Source: a virus. Taken from it: a DNA stretch of 62,786 nt. Below are positions 1 through 6,130 of the stretch, piece after piece (position 1 is the stretch's first letter; every line of letters begins with the position of its first letter). The position numbers and the translations under genes are program-made. The notes under the pieces were generated by a model. The model did not search any database. It had not been told where the DNA came from and saw nothing but the letters and a program-made list of their open reading frames with translations. The stretch covers positions 1 through 62,786 of IMG/VR virus record IMGVR_UViG_3300025168_000083, one strand, 5' to 3'.

Positions 1-279
1 GGCAGTTTCAGGATGTGGTGGAGATCCCCTACGACTCCAACAATCCTCGCCACAAGGTTAACAACTGGGTTAACATGTGGACACCGAGGGACAATGAGTT
101 GGAGATCCGGGGTACGGAGCCAAGGGAGCAGTTCAGTCTCATCGTTGAGCTGAATGTTCCGGCTTCTGGTGTGAAGTTCTCATACCAAGGCCCGTTTGTG
201 GCTGACCAGAATCATGCCTTCGGGGCATTGACTCGTCAGTTCAACGCTCACTTCCAAGGGTGCAACATTGAATCGAGGG
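1..279. repeat. Left copy of a 279-bp redundancy shared by both window ends
   Basis: Bases 1-279 match bases 62508-62786 except at three positions (128, 152 and 167 here). All three fall in third codon positions of the same reading frame and are silent (GAG/GAA, CTG/CTA, TCT/TCG). The simplest reading is a circular or terminally redundant genome cut inside a gene, with the two overlap copies assembled from slightly different genomes in a population. A true direct terminal repeat is possible but less likely, because it would interrupt a gene and the copies differ. Confidence 0.95.
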
Positions 280-362
280 ACTGCCTAGCAGTTGTCGAGA
301 TCAAAGCACCCAAGGTAGCAGCCAAGCTGCTGAGCATTGAGGATCCTCTGGGCATCATGTGA
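1..362 (+). CDS. Hypothetical phage protein, 3' part (gene continues from the right end)
   Basis: This open frame runs from base 1 to a TGA at 360-362 with no start at its left edge. It is in frame with the gene that begins at 62276. Joining 62276-62507 to 1-362 gives a 197-residue protein, so the window ends are inside one gene. I recognise no domain. It closes the hairpin-rich, G/C-rich early block, directly downstream of the diverged RNA polymerase gene. The function is unknown. Confidence 0.85.
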   Translation, partial: QFQDVVEIPYDSNNPRHKVNNWVNMWTPRDNELEIRGTEPREQFSLIVELNVPASGVKFSYQGPFVADQNHAFGALTRQFNAHFQGCNIESRDCLAVVEIKAPKVAAKLLSIEDPLGIM

Positions 363-551
363 TCGTGATTCCCGGCTGTAGTCTCTTGACGGGGGCTACA
401 GTCATTCTAACGGCCAGCTAGGCCACACTCTAGGCATCCCTAGAGAAGTGTGGGAATGACTTCGGGCCTTCGGCCCTATATGATGTATAATATATTGTAT
501 ACCATGTACCATATGTTGTATGTCGGTATAGTTGGGGTTATAGATAGTAGC

Positions 552-589
552 CTTCTATAGTCTACCTTAGCCTGTATCTTCTATAGTCT
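552..589 (+). promoter_or_regulatory. Direct repeat of CTTCTATAGTCT, candidate phage-polymerase promoters
   Basis: CTTCTATAGTCT occurs at 552-563 and again at 578-589, 26 bp apart, in an intergenic A/T-rich stretch. A shorter relative, CCATAGTCT, lies at 662-670. The CTATAG core is the one in T7- and SP6-type promoters, where transcription starts at or near the G. A related TACTATAGTAGGG lies in the spacer at 39118. Assignment as promoters of one of the phage RNA polymerases is inference from the duplication, position and core. Confidence 0.35.
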
Positions 590-676
590 GTCTAATCTAT
601 GGTGTATGGATGTAGGATATAATCATGATGATATATAACTAGACACAATACTTATGTATATCCATAGTCTGTACTA

Positions 677-712
677 GAGTTCTTCCTCGGCCTTCGGCCT
701 CCGGGAGAACTC
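677..712 (+). promoter_or_regulatory. Stem-loop in the leader of the 745 gene
   Basis: GAGTTCTTCC (677-686) pairs with GGGAGAACTC (703-712) with one G-T pair, enclosing GGCC-TTC-GGCC. The hairpin ends about 20 bases before the AAGGAG ribosome site of the next gene. No T-run follows, so an RNase III-type processing site or a mRNA-stabilising 5' structure is more likely than a terminator. Confidence 0.55.
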
Positions 713-744
713 AGGGCAAATCGATTTATGTAAGGAGATCGAAC

Positions 745-966
745 ATGGCTGCAAACAAGCCTATCGTGATCGACTGTGCCGAGGTTACCCCTCGAAAGCA
801 GAAGGTCGTTACCCGTACACCTGCCGAATGGCAGAAGTACATCACGAATCAAGTCCGAATCTGCGTCAAAGCAGAAGGAACTAACCACCAATGGGGCTCT
901 GACGCCAAGGAACGACTCGTTTCCAAGGCTAAGTCCCAAGGAATCGAGCTAACGAACCTCGCGTAA
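745..966 (+). CDS. Hypothetical protein, 73 aa
   Basis: The ATG at 745 follows an AAGGAG ribosome site, and codon use is G/C-rich like the rest of the early block. The product is 73 residues, basic and lysine-rich, with no membrane segment and no motif I recognise. It is flanked on both sides by long hairpin-bearing spacers, so it may be expressed as its own unit. T7-type phages carry small host-takeover proteins in this position; that role is only suggested by location. Confidence 0.75.
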   Translation: MAANKPIVIDCAEVTPRKQKVVTRTPAEWQKYITNQVRICVKAEGTNHQWGSDAKERLVSKAKSQGIELTNLA

Positions 967-985
967 AGCGGGGTCTGCTCTTTTC

Positions 986-1079
986 CAAACAGAGGGTGCT
1001 ACCTCGGTCCCATATGTAGGACGAGGACACCCCTGTTTGTTCTCGGCAATGGCCCTGTGCTATTGCCCAGAACAAACAG
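986..1079 (+). promoter_or_regulatory. Two overlapping, mutually exclusive long hairpins
   Basis: Hairpin A: CAAACAG-a-GGGTG (986-998) pairs with CACCC-CTGTTTG (1028-1039), with an inner CCTCG-g-TCC/GGACGAGG stem. Hairpin B: CTGTTTGTTCT (1033-1043) pairs perfectly with AGAACAAACAG (1069-1079), with an inner GGCAAT/ATTGCC stem. Bases 1033-1039 belong to both stems, so an RNA can form only one at a time. That is the geometry of an attenuator, switch or processing decision. No T-run follows either stem. Confidence 0.7.
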
Positions 1080-1159
1080 AATATCGGGTGCTGGAGTGTG
1101 ATGATGACCGCCATTGACCAGCATACTATGAAAAGGCGGGTCCGGCTACGGCAGCCGTA

Positions 1160-1330
1160 AGGTAGATAGGAGACGAATCGCTAGCCGCAATATGAACGTG
1201 AGTATGTCTGGGAGACGCAGGTGCAAGTCCTGACTGCATAGCAGTCCTGTCGGATCCAACGGGCCTGTCCCTGACTGGGGCGGTAGTAGAAGAATAGTAT
1301 CTACACCCAGACCTCTACTCCACGGATGCC
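1160..1330 (+). ncRNA. Candidate structured leader RNA with a GGTGCAAGTCC loop
   Basis: No gene of credible size fits here. The stretch contains GGGAGACGCAGGTGCAAGTCC (as GGGA, a gap, then GGTGCAAGTCC at 1220-1230) followed by a perfect GACTGC-ATA-GCAGTC hairpin (1232-1246). The GGGA...GGTGnAAnTCC order resembles the 5' half of cobalamin riboswitch cores. I cannot find the canonical CCCGCNACTGT part, so this is at most a variant. It lies in the leader of the gene at 1421. Confidence 0.25.
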
Positions 1331-1362
1331 TGACCCGATAGACAGGTGCGGAGGATAACTTT

Positions 1363-1392
1363 GGGCGTTAAGTGTCCCCATTAGAAACGCCC
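1363..1392 (+). promoter_or_regulatory. Hairpin just upstream of the 1421 gene
   Basis: GGGCGTT (1363-1369) pairs perfectly with AACGCCC (1386-1392) around a 16-base loop. It ends 16 bases before the AAGGAG site of the 58-residue gene. No U-tract follows. It is probably a leader structure or processing site. Confidence 0.5.
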
Positions 1393-1420
1393 ACCACTCT
1401 ATAACTACAAGGAGTCTACT

Positions 1421-1597
1421 ATGGACGCTACAACGACCGAGCATTACGAGTATCTCGACATGCTCAGGGAGACAGGAATTGTAAACATGTTCGGAGCTGG
1501 TTCCCACCTTATGGACCACTTCGATCTCACTAAGTATGAGGCTAACCGTATCCTGAAATCATGGATGGATACATACGAGGAACGTAAAGGAAGCTGA
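1421..1597 (+). CDS. Small conserved-type phage protein, 58 aa
   Basis: The ATG at 1421 is preceded by AAGGAG at a spacing of six. The 58-residue product begins MDATTTEHYEYLDMLRETG and includes NMFGAGSHLMDHF. This YLDxLRExGxxNMFGA...M..F pattern is, from memory, that of short proteins common in phages of Gram-negative bacteria, with no known function. The stop is one base before the next start (1599), so the two are probably translated together. Confidence 0.8.
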   Translation: MDATTTEHYEYLDMLRETGIVNMFGAGSHLMDHFDLTKYEANRILKSWMDTYEERKGS

Positions 1598-1598
1598 C

Positions 1599-2048
1599 AT
1601 GGGTATGGACGTATATGGAATTGACCCTCGCAATGCTGACGGAAAGTACTTCCGGGCCAACTGCTGGTCTTGGAGGCCTATCTGTGTGGCGATGGAGAAG
1701 AGTGGTGCTATTGACCACATCCCAGAACACCAACAACAACTGCTTGCTGAGAACTCTGGTGGCGGAGCCCGCAGCCGCACAGCCTGCCTTCTAATGGCTC
1801 ATGATCTGGACGACTGGATCAAGACAGCCAAGAACGTCAGGGGCAAGCCGGTAAGATACTCACCCACTGAGCTGGATGACATCTGTCGCATCGCACAGGA
1901 ACCCTCTGAACACGGAGGCCATGCCTTTGTTGATGAAGAGGATTGGGATAATGTCCCTACACAATCTGCGTATCAGGTTGACTGGGATCACCTCGAAGAA
2001 TTTGTGACCTTTCTCCGTGCCTGTGGCGACGGCTTTGAGGTCTGGTAA
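1599..2048 (+). CDS. Conserved hypothetical protein (MGMDVYG family), 149 aa
   Basis: The product starts MGMDVYGIDP and continues YFRANCWSWRP. This is the hallmark of a widespread uncharacterised family in phages and bacteria, usually written MGMDVYGxxP...YFRxNxWxWRPL. It is soluble with no membrane segment, and its C-terminal half is acidic. It starts one base after the preceding 58-residue gene. This is the last gene with clearly G/C-rich codon choice before the A/T-richer accessory block. Function is unknown. Confidence 0.85.
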   Translation: MGMDVYGIDPRNADGKYFRANCWSWRPICVAMEKSGAIDHIPEHQQQLLAENSGGGARSRTACLLMAHDLDDWIKTAKNVRGKPVRYSPTELDDICRIAQEPSEHGGHAFVDEEDWDNVPTQSAYQVDWDHLEEFVTFLRACGDGFEVW

Positions 2049-2148
2049 ACTAATTAGACAAGCCTAGACTGTGGGATGTGAGCTAGAGGCTAGGATGAGG
2101 TGTTATAGGTACACCAAGAGAAGCAAGTGAAACCTAATGGAGAATCAA

Positions 2149-2445
2149 ATGTTACAAGAGTTCTACAAGAACAACCCAAACCCAAATCTTTTGGGGAAAA
2201 TTTCAGATCCACCCTTGACAGACCTACAAAAATCTGTTAATGTATACGAACCTATCGAGGCGTACTCAGAGCGGTGGACACACAGAGAGAACAAGAAGAC
2301 TGGAGAGTTCCTCGGGTCTGAGCCTATGCCGGGAACACGGAAACGAAATGATTTGCCACCGCTTTACATCCAATGGAAAGAGGACTGGAAAACTCGATTG
2401 GGTGTCATAAACAAGCGTGGTGTCAATGAGAAAAGAGGACAATGA
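2149..2445 (+). CDS. Hypothetical protein, 98 aa
   Basis: The frame is open from an ATG at 2137, but GGAG at 2139-2142 sits six bases before the ATG at 2149, so I prefer 2149 (98 residues). The product is polar and basic at its C-terminus. No family is recognised. It overlaps the next small gene by 20 bases and opens a run of short overlapping genes. Confidence 0.65.
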   Translation: MLQEFYKNNPNPNLLGKISDPPLTDLQKSVNVYEPIEAYSERWTHRENKKTGEFLGSEPMPGTRKRNDLPPLYIQWKEDWKTRLGVINKRGVNEKRGQ

Positions 2446-2587
2446 CTATCAGATAGCATACAGTAAACTCTACAAGTATGCCTATCAAAACAACTGGTCT
2501 CATAAAGAATTACATAACTGGCTGAGGGCTAACACTGACCCTCTTTATCTTTTGTACGCTGTAAATAATCTAATTGGAGAATTGTAA
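2426..2587 (+). CDS. Small hypothetical protein, 53 aa, overlapping both neighbours
   Basis: This ATG-TAA frame of 53 residues starts inside the end of the preceding gene and shares one base with the start of the next (TAATG at 2585-2589). The product begins MRKEDNDYQIAYSKLYKYAY and is rich in Tyr, Asn and Leu. The ribosome site is weak, so translational coupling is likely. I assign it because it fills the gap exactly with typical stop/start overlaps. Confidence 0.6.
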   Translation: MRKEDNDYQIAYSKLYKYAYQNNWSHKELHNWLRANTDPLYLLYAVNNLIGEL

Positions 2588-2931
2588 TGCCCTACTGTGG
2601 ATACCATGCTGTCACCTCAAGCTTTAACTTCTATCTTGAGAGCGATGAGCTGTGTGTAGATGGATCAGGTACTGCTGACGGAACATGCTACCTTGAGCAC
2701 GCTACTTGGGAATGCCCCGGACACGAAGAACATGATTTGGATGTTGAATCACTGTCTATTCAAGGACACATGTCAACTAAAGAAGGACACTTTGAGGATT
2801 CTAAGAAGCTGGAACTTACTGGCATCGAAGCTTGGAACTTCCTTGAAGCTAATGGATTTGATGAGAGTGACATCGAATGGGATGTCGACGATAACTATCA
2901 CGATGAGGATAACTACGATGACTATGATTGA
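2587..2931 (+). CDS. Hypothetical acidic protein, 114 aa
   Basis: GGAG precedes the ATG by a normal spacing, and the start overlaps the preceding stop. The product is strongly acidic, with a C-terminal tail made almost wholly of Asp, Glu, Tyr and Asn. It has four cysteines (residues 4, 23, 34 and 43) and two His near the middle. Such tails are typical of DNA-mimic or ring-binding phage proteins, but no known inhibitor family is recognised. Confidence 0.7.
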   Translation: MPYCGYHAVTSSFNFYLESDELCVDGSGTADGTCYLEHATWECPGHEEHDLDVESLSIQGHMSTKEGHFEDSKKLELTGIEAWNFLEANGFDESDIEWDVDDNYHDEDNYDDYD

Positions 2932-3268
2932 AGCAACACTGGTTGAGTCCAAGCTTGAAAGCAAGGACAAGACCCAACGTCTGTTCAAAATGAGCAGCCC
3001 TTTGACTTGGGAAACTTGGGACGACGAAGACACTACAAATACTACTGACTTTGTACTTGTCTCTAGAATTATGGCTACGGACCACGGAGGTTGGGAAACT
3101 ATGATCTTCCCTGCTGATGCACAAGGTGAAGTAATTAACTGGGGAGAACTGTGGTGTGTACGTGAATGGGAACACATGGGAACAACGATAAATAACTTCG
3201 TTGAATCCCTGAACAAGGAGACCGAAGATGCCGATAGACTACAAACTGGCTCAAGTTTCTTGGACTGA
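2918..3268 (+). CDS. Hypothetical protein, 116 aa
   Basis: The frame is open further upstream, but that part only shadows the previous gene. The likely start is ATG 2918, preceded by AGGA about nine bases upstream and overlapping the preceding gene by 14 bases. The 116-residue product is soluble and Thr/Glu-rich. It overlaps the next gene by 41 bases. No family is recognised. Confidence 0.65.
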   Translation: MTMIEATLVESKLESKDKTQRLFKMSSPLTWETWDDEDTTNTTDFVLVSRIMATDHGGWETMIFPADAQGEVINWGELWCVREWEHMGTTINNFVESLNKETEDADRLQTGSSFLD

Positions 3269-3482
3269 CGCTGAGACATACGGAGATACCTCTTGGATGA
3301 AACTCGAAGAGGCAATCGAACAAGCGAACACCGCCCCACCTACCATGCGTAGCGTGGGCTGGGTTCTCTATAAGGATGCTACATATATCGCACTGACCTC
3401 TGACCTTGGGCCAGAAGAGTGTGGGCATATCACAAAGATACCAATCGCAATGATTGAAACTATGAAATGGATAGATGAATGA
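3228..3482 (+). CDS. Hypothetical phage protein, 84 aa
   Basis: The 84-residue product has the order SWTDA, AN..PP.M.SVGWVLYKDATYIAL, IPIAMIETMK. This matches a common family of small phage proteins in which a PP..SVG(W/Y)L..D..YI.LA core is followed by IPK..I..M. No function is known for it. The stop overlaps the next start as ATGA (3479-3482), implying coupled translation. Confidence 0.75.
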   Translation: MPIDYKLAQVSWTDAETYGDTSWMKLEEAIEQANTAPPTMRSVGWVLYKDATYIALTSDLGPEECGHITKIPIAMIETMKWIDE

Positions 3483-3787
3483 AGCCTAATTTCTTTAAAG
3501 AGATTGATATGTGGGGTAGGGCATCTGATGACCCTGACTTTGGTATCATTCCTAGTAACGACGAGTACTGGGTAGCACGTAAGCACCCACACTTTAGAGA
3601 AGAAACCTACTGGCTTGAACGTGAAGCAGAGTTCTGGCACACACTGGCTGATAGTTTCTATTACGGCTGTGAAAATGGTGACACTGAGTGGATAGAAATG
3701 TGCATTACAAAGTATGGTTCTTATTTCCAAGAAGAAGATAACTTAGGTGTAAGTTTCTACAAGGAGTATGTTGATGGGGAGAGTTAA
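3479..3787 (+). CDS. Hypothetical protein, 102 aa
   Basis: It starts in an ATGA overlap with the preceding gene. The product is acidic and aromatic-rich (many Trp, Tyr and Phe), soluble, with no motif I recognise. It overlaps the next small gene by 14 bases. It belongs to the tightly packed accessory block. Confidence 0.7.
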   Translation: MKPNFFKEIDMWGRASDDPDFGIIPSNDEYWVARKHPHFREETYWLEREAEFWHTLADSFYYGCENGDTEWIEMCITKYGSYFQEEDNLGVSFYKEYVDGES

Positions 3788-3944
3788 GAGTACAGCTTAC
3801 CATTGCTGGGAGCTAGCCCAAGGGGCAGAAGAACCCGACTGGGATTACATTGCAAGTGAAACTGGCCTACCTGACGGCAAGACAGCCAAGGAATGGGCAG
3901 AACAATGGGATAAACTCGAACAACAGGAGTATAACGGTGGCTAA
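3774..3944 (+). CDS. Small hypothetical protein, 56 aa
   Basis: An AAGGAG ribosome site (3761-3766) sits seven bases before ATG 3774. The 56-residue product begins MGRVKSTAYHCWELAQG and is followed by an acidic region with several Trp. It overlaps the previous gene by 14 bases and the next by 8. The short length, good ribosome site and exact packing support it. It resembles a small helical DNA-binding fold only loosely, so no function is given. Confidence 0.7.
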   Translation: MGRVKSTAYHCWELAQGAEEPDWDYIASETGLPDGKTAKEWAEQWDKLEQQEYNGG

Positions 3945-4218
3945 GAAAGTTTTTGAGGTTAGGGTTAACTATACCGAGCTAACCTACGGTAGCTGCTACG
4001 TCCACGTAGAGGCTGAGACTAAGGTAGAAGCAGAAGAATTGTTTGGCAGTGATCCCTTCGCCTACGATTGGGAAGGCTGGGAACAGCACGACTCTGAAAT
4101 GCAAGACTGGGACATTGATGATGTAGAGTATGATGACTTCATGACTAAGCGACTACAAGAAAAAGAACAGTTAGATAATATCACCAACAAAATGTCTCAT
4201 GAGGATATGGATGACTAA
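3937..4218 (+). CDS. Hypothetical acidic protein, 93 aa, GTG start
   Basis: The open frame extends upstream to 3850, but the AGGAG at 3925-3929 lies seven bases before GTG 3937, giving a 93-residue protein beginning VAKKVFEVRV. The N-terminal half looks like a small beta/alpha domain (VNYTELTYGSCYVHVEAETKVEAE). The C-terminus is highly acidic. Function is unknown. Confidence 0.7.
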   Translation: MAKKVFEVRVNYTELTYGSCYVHVEAETKVEAEELFGSDPFAYDWEGWEQHDSEMQDWDIDDVEYDDFMTKRLQEKEQLDNITNKMSHEDMDD

Positions 4219-4417
4219 AAAGTTCGGCATTCTTGTAACCGGAGAAGGCCATGATGGCACTTGGATGAGTGACTCATGGCATAAGGACAAGCAGGGCGAC
4301 TGGTTTCCCGAGCCAGCCCTGTATACTACCATGACTGAGGCAAAGGCTGATGCTAAACTATTCAGTAAAGATAGTAAATATCAGTATGTTGCTATGAAAT
4401 ACAAAGAAAACCCTTGA
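4211..4417 (+). CDS. Hypothetical protein, 68 aa
   Basis: ATG 4199 is in frame, but GAGG followed by six bases places ATG 4211 as the better start, overlapping the preceding stop by eight bases. The product has KKFGILVTGEGHDGTWM and a later ALYTTMTEAKADAK segment. That pattern, an opening strand, then Trp, then an alpha-helix after T..EA...A, is common in small phage proteins of unknown role. Its stop lies inside the -35 region of a host-type promoter. Confidence 0.7.
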   Translation: MTKKFGILVTGEGHDGTWMSDSWHKDKQGDWFPEPALYTTMTEAKADAKLFSKDSKYQYVAMKYKENP

Positions 4418-4442
4418 CACGGGCTGACTTATATACTACAAT
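4414..4442 (+). promoter_or_regulatory. Near-consensus sigma70-type promoter
   Basis: TTGACA (4414-4419), a 17-base spacer and TACAAT (4437-4442) match the bacterial housekeeping consensus at 11 of 12 positions. The predicted start is around 4449-4450, just before the gene at 4460. This would let the host polymerase transcribe 4460, 4629 and the DUF932 gene. Confidence 0.75.
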
Positions 4443-4459
4443 ACATAGGATGACAAGGG

Positions 4460-4681
4460 ATGAATGTAAAACACATACCAATCACAATCAATATCCATGC
4501 TATGGAAGAACTCCTCAGGAACAATCACATCCAAGACTACACAGACGACGGCTTCGTCTTAACTATTGAGGCTGGGTGGATCCCTGCCGGTGATGTCTTG
4601 GAAGATATGATTTATTCGGAGGTTCTGTATGAGGAAGAAACAAAGGGAACGAAAGATCAAGTCAGATCAAGTACGCCCTAA
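4460..4681 (+). CDS. Hypothetical protein, 73 aa
   Basis: This is the first gene after the 4414-4442 promoter, whose start would leave only a very short leader, and the ribosome site is weak (TAGGA, spacing nine). The product is 73 residues with an acidic middle. No family is recognised. It overlaps the next gene by 53 bases. Confidence 0.6.
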   Translation: MNVKHIPITINIHAMEELLRNNHIQDYTDDGFVLTIEAGWIPAGDVLEDMIYSEVLYEEETKGTKDQVRSSTP

Positions 4682-4811
4682 GAAGACAAGACAATACCCA
4701 ACCCGTCAAAAGACTAAGGATACCCTACGTAATTGGGAATCAACGGATTGGGAAGATTTAACTAGTGATAATTTAGAAGGAAAATATAATGCACGAGATG
4801 ACTCAGAATGA
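4629..4811 (+). CDS. Small basic protein, 60 aa
   Basis: A perfect GGAGG six bases before ATG 4629 supports this frame. The N-terminal half is very basic (MRKKQRERKIKSDQVRPKK) and the C-terminal half is acidic with two Trp. It overlaps both the preceding gene and the DUF932 gene. It may bind nucleic acid, but this rests only on charge. Confidence 0.6.
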   Translation: MRKKQRERKIKSDQVRPKKTRQYPTRQKTKDTLRNWESTDWEDLTSDNLEGKYNARDDSE

Positions 4812-5772
4812 CTCTGCTGCTTATTTCAAAACTCCTGCGTGGCATGGCCTTGGCAATGTCATTGAAGACCCCATTGATATTTGGGATGGGATGTATCAGG
4901 CTGGTCTTAACTGGACTGTCCGCAAGGAAGAAGGTATTACTGTAGGTAATCCTTACTCAGGTCAGGTGTACTCACCCGACTACCATGCTATTGTTCGTGA
5001 AGATACTAAGGATATTCTTGGTATTGTCAGCAAGCAATACAAGATCATTCAGAACGAAGAGATCTTCCGTCTCGCTGAATGCTTTGGCTCTGACGCTACG
5101 GTAGAAAGTGCTGGCTCTATTCAGGATGGCCGCAAGCTGTACCTATTGCTGCGAGGCACACCCTTCGAGGCTGTGCAAGGTGACACCGTACAACGATACA
5201 TGGCTTTGATGTGGGGCCACGACGGTACGCTGTCTGGTCACATGTTCCCAACGTCTGTTCGTGTGGTGTGTAAGAACACTATGGACATGGCAATGGGAGA
5301 GTCAGGTAAGAAGGTTGTGATCAAGCACTCAGGCGACATCGAAGAAAAGCTTTCGTTCGCTAGAGATGCAATCGCTCGGTTCAAGCAGACGGGTAACTTG
5401 TTTGCTCAGACCACACAGGATCTCGCTAAGGTTCCTACTGATACTGCTACTATTAATAAATTCTTCTGGAACATCTTCGAGAGTATGCATGGAGCAATCC
5501 CTGTCAATCCTGAGAATGAGAAGGAAGAAACACAGAAGGTAAAAGCTGTAACTACAATGTCCAAGTGGGTAGAAACCCTTGAGGATGAAGCCAAAGACTT
5601 TGGCGTAAACCTTTGGATTGCAGCAAACGCCGTAACGAATGACATCCAACACACAACTGGATCCCGTGGACGCAAGAAGACCCCCGCTTCTGCTGCATAC
5701 GGTAATCTAGCTGGTAAGGGTGCTAAGGATTCGTCTATGGTGCTTGCCGCAGCTATTCAAATGGCAAAGTAA
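4789..5772 (+). CDS. DUF932 phage/plasmid-like protein, 327 aa
   Basis: The 327-residue protein has the DUF932 pattern: an N-terminal F.TPAWHGLG motif, the middle segments VSKQYKIIQNEEIF and YLLLRG, then VRVVCKNT, and a helical C-terminus ending near a glycine-rich GNLAGKG. The family is frequent in phages and conjugative plasmids, and no enzymatic activity is established. The ATG at 4789 follows AAGG at spacing eight and overlaps the preceding gene. A hairpin follows the stop. In T7-type genomes of marine phages this protein often sits near the RNA polymerase, as here. Confidence 0.85.
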   Translation: MHEMTQNDSAAYFKTPAWHGLGNVIEDPIDIWDGMYQAGLNWTVRKEEGITVGNPYSGQVYSPDYHAIVREDTKDILGIVSKQYKIIQNEEIFRLAECFGSDATVESAGSIQDGRKLYLLLRGTPFEAVQGDTVQRYMALMWGHDGTLSGHMFPTSVRVVCKNTMDMAMGESGKKVVIKHSGDIEEKLSFARDAIARFKQTGNLFAQTTQDLAKVPTDTATINKFFWNIFESMHGAIPVNPENEKEETQKVKAVTTMSKWVETLEDEAKDFGVNLWIAANAVTNDIQHTTGSRGRKKTPASAAYGNLAGKGAKDSSMVLAAAIQMAK

Positions 5773-5786
5773 ACAGCTATCGAACG

Positions 5787-5817
5787 GGGGGTGGGACGCT
5801 GAGCTGCTCCCGCCCCC
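5787..5817 (+). promoter_or_regulatory. G/C-rich hairpin after the DUF932 gene
   Basis: GGGGGTGGGA (5787-5796) pairs with TCCCGCCCCC (5808-5817), with one T-G pair, around an 11-base loop. It is followed by TTAG rather than a T-run, so it is a weak terminator at best. It may be an RNA processing or stabilising element separating the DUF932 gene from the polymerase unit. Confidence 0.6.
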
Positions 5818-5839
5818 TTAGTAGATCAAGGAGAAACCT

Positions 5840-6130
5840 ATGGAACGAGAACATGATCAAGGTTATGGCGGTACTTTTAATGCACACAAGAATTGGAAGA
5901 AGTTAAGAGAAAAGCACCGTTCAGATGAAGCACACCAAGCAAGAGGTGGTAGCAGAAAGTGGAAGCCTGAAGTATACCGTTCAACTGGTGCTGGCAAGGG
6001 CGATCAAGAAAGACAATCTCTTGTGTCAAAAGAAATATATGATTTAAACTTCGACCTTGCCTTTGGTAATATTACAAAGGAAGAGTACGAAATAAAACTA
6101 AAGGAACTTATTCGTGAAGACATGGAATAG
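5840..6130 (+). CDS. Hypothetical charged protein, 96 aa
   Basis: An AAGGAG site precedes the ATG. The product is hydrophilic, with a basic Gly/Arg/Lys-rich first half and a helical C-terminal half (NLAFG-type, ITKEEYEIKLKEL). The last segment resembles the short coiled domains seen in phage scaffolding or chaperone-like proteins. It overlaps the RNA polymerase gene by 17 bases, so its translation probably helps initiate the polymerase GTG start. Confidence 0.7.
   Translation: MEREHDQGYGGTFNAHKNWKKLREKHRSDEAHQARGGSRKWKPEVYRSTGAGKGDQERQSLVSKEIYDLNFDLAFGNITKEEYEIKLKELIREDME

Larger units (their letters stand above)
363..744 (+). promoter_or_regulatory. 382-bp spacer with a row of hairpins and an A/T-rich centre
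   Basis: I see no convincing gene here. Three inverted repeats come first: CTGTAG/CTACAG (376-381/396-401), CCACACT-CTAGG/CCTAG-aga-AGTGTGG (423-453), and GGGCC-TTC-GGCCC (464-476). An A/T-rich stretch (480-670) follows, containing a duplicated CTTCTATAGTCT element, and then a fourth hairpin (677-712). The arrangement looks like a processing, termination or promoter region between early transcription units. No individual function can be assigned from sequence alone. Confidence 0.6.

Noticed and set aside
618-623. TATAAT box in the A/T-rich spacer
   Set aside because: No -35-like hexamer lies 16-18 bases upstream; expected by chance in such A/T-rich DNA.
1101-1160. 19-codon frame with a GGAG site in the hairpin-rich leader
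   Set aside because: It could be a leader peptide, but the size and Arg-rich product give no way to separate it from chance.
2773-3339. 188-codon - strand open frame
   Set aside because: It lies opposite three supported + strand genes with ribosome sites and coupled starts; its Ser/Val-rich product looks like a shadow.
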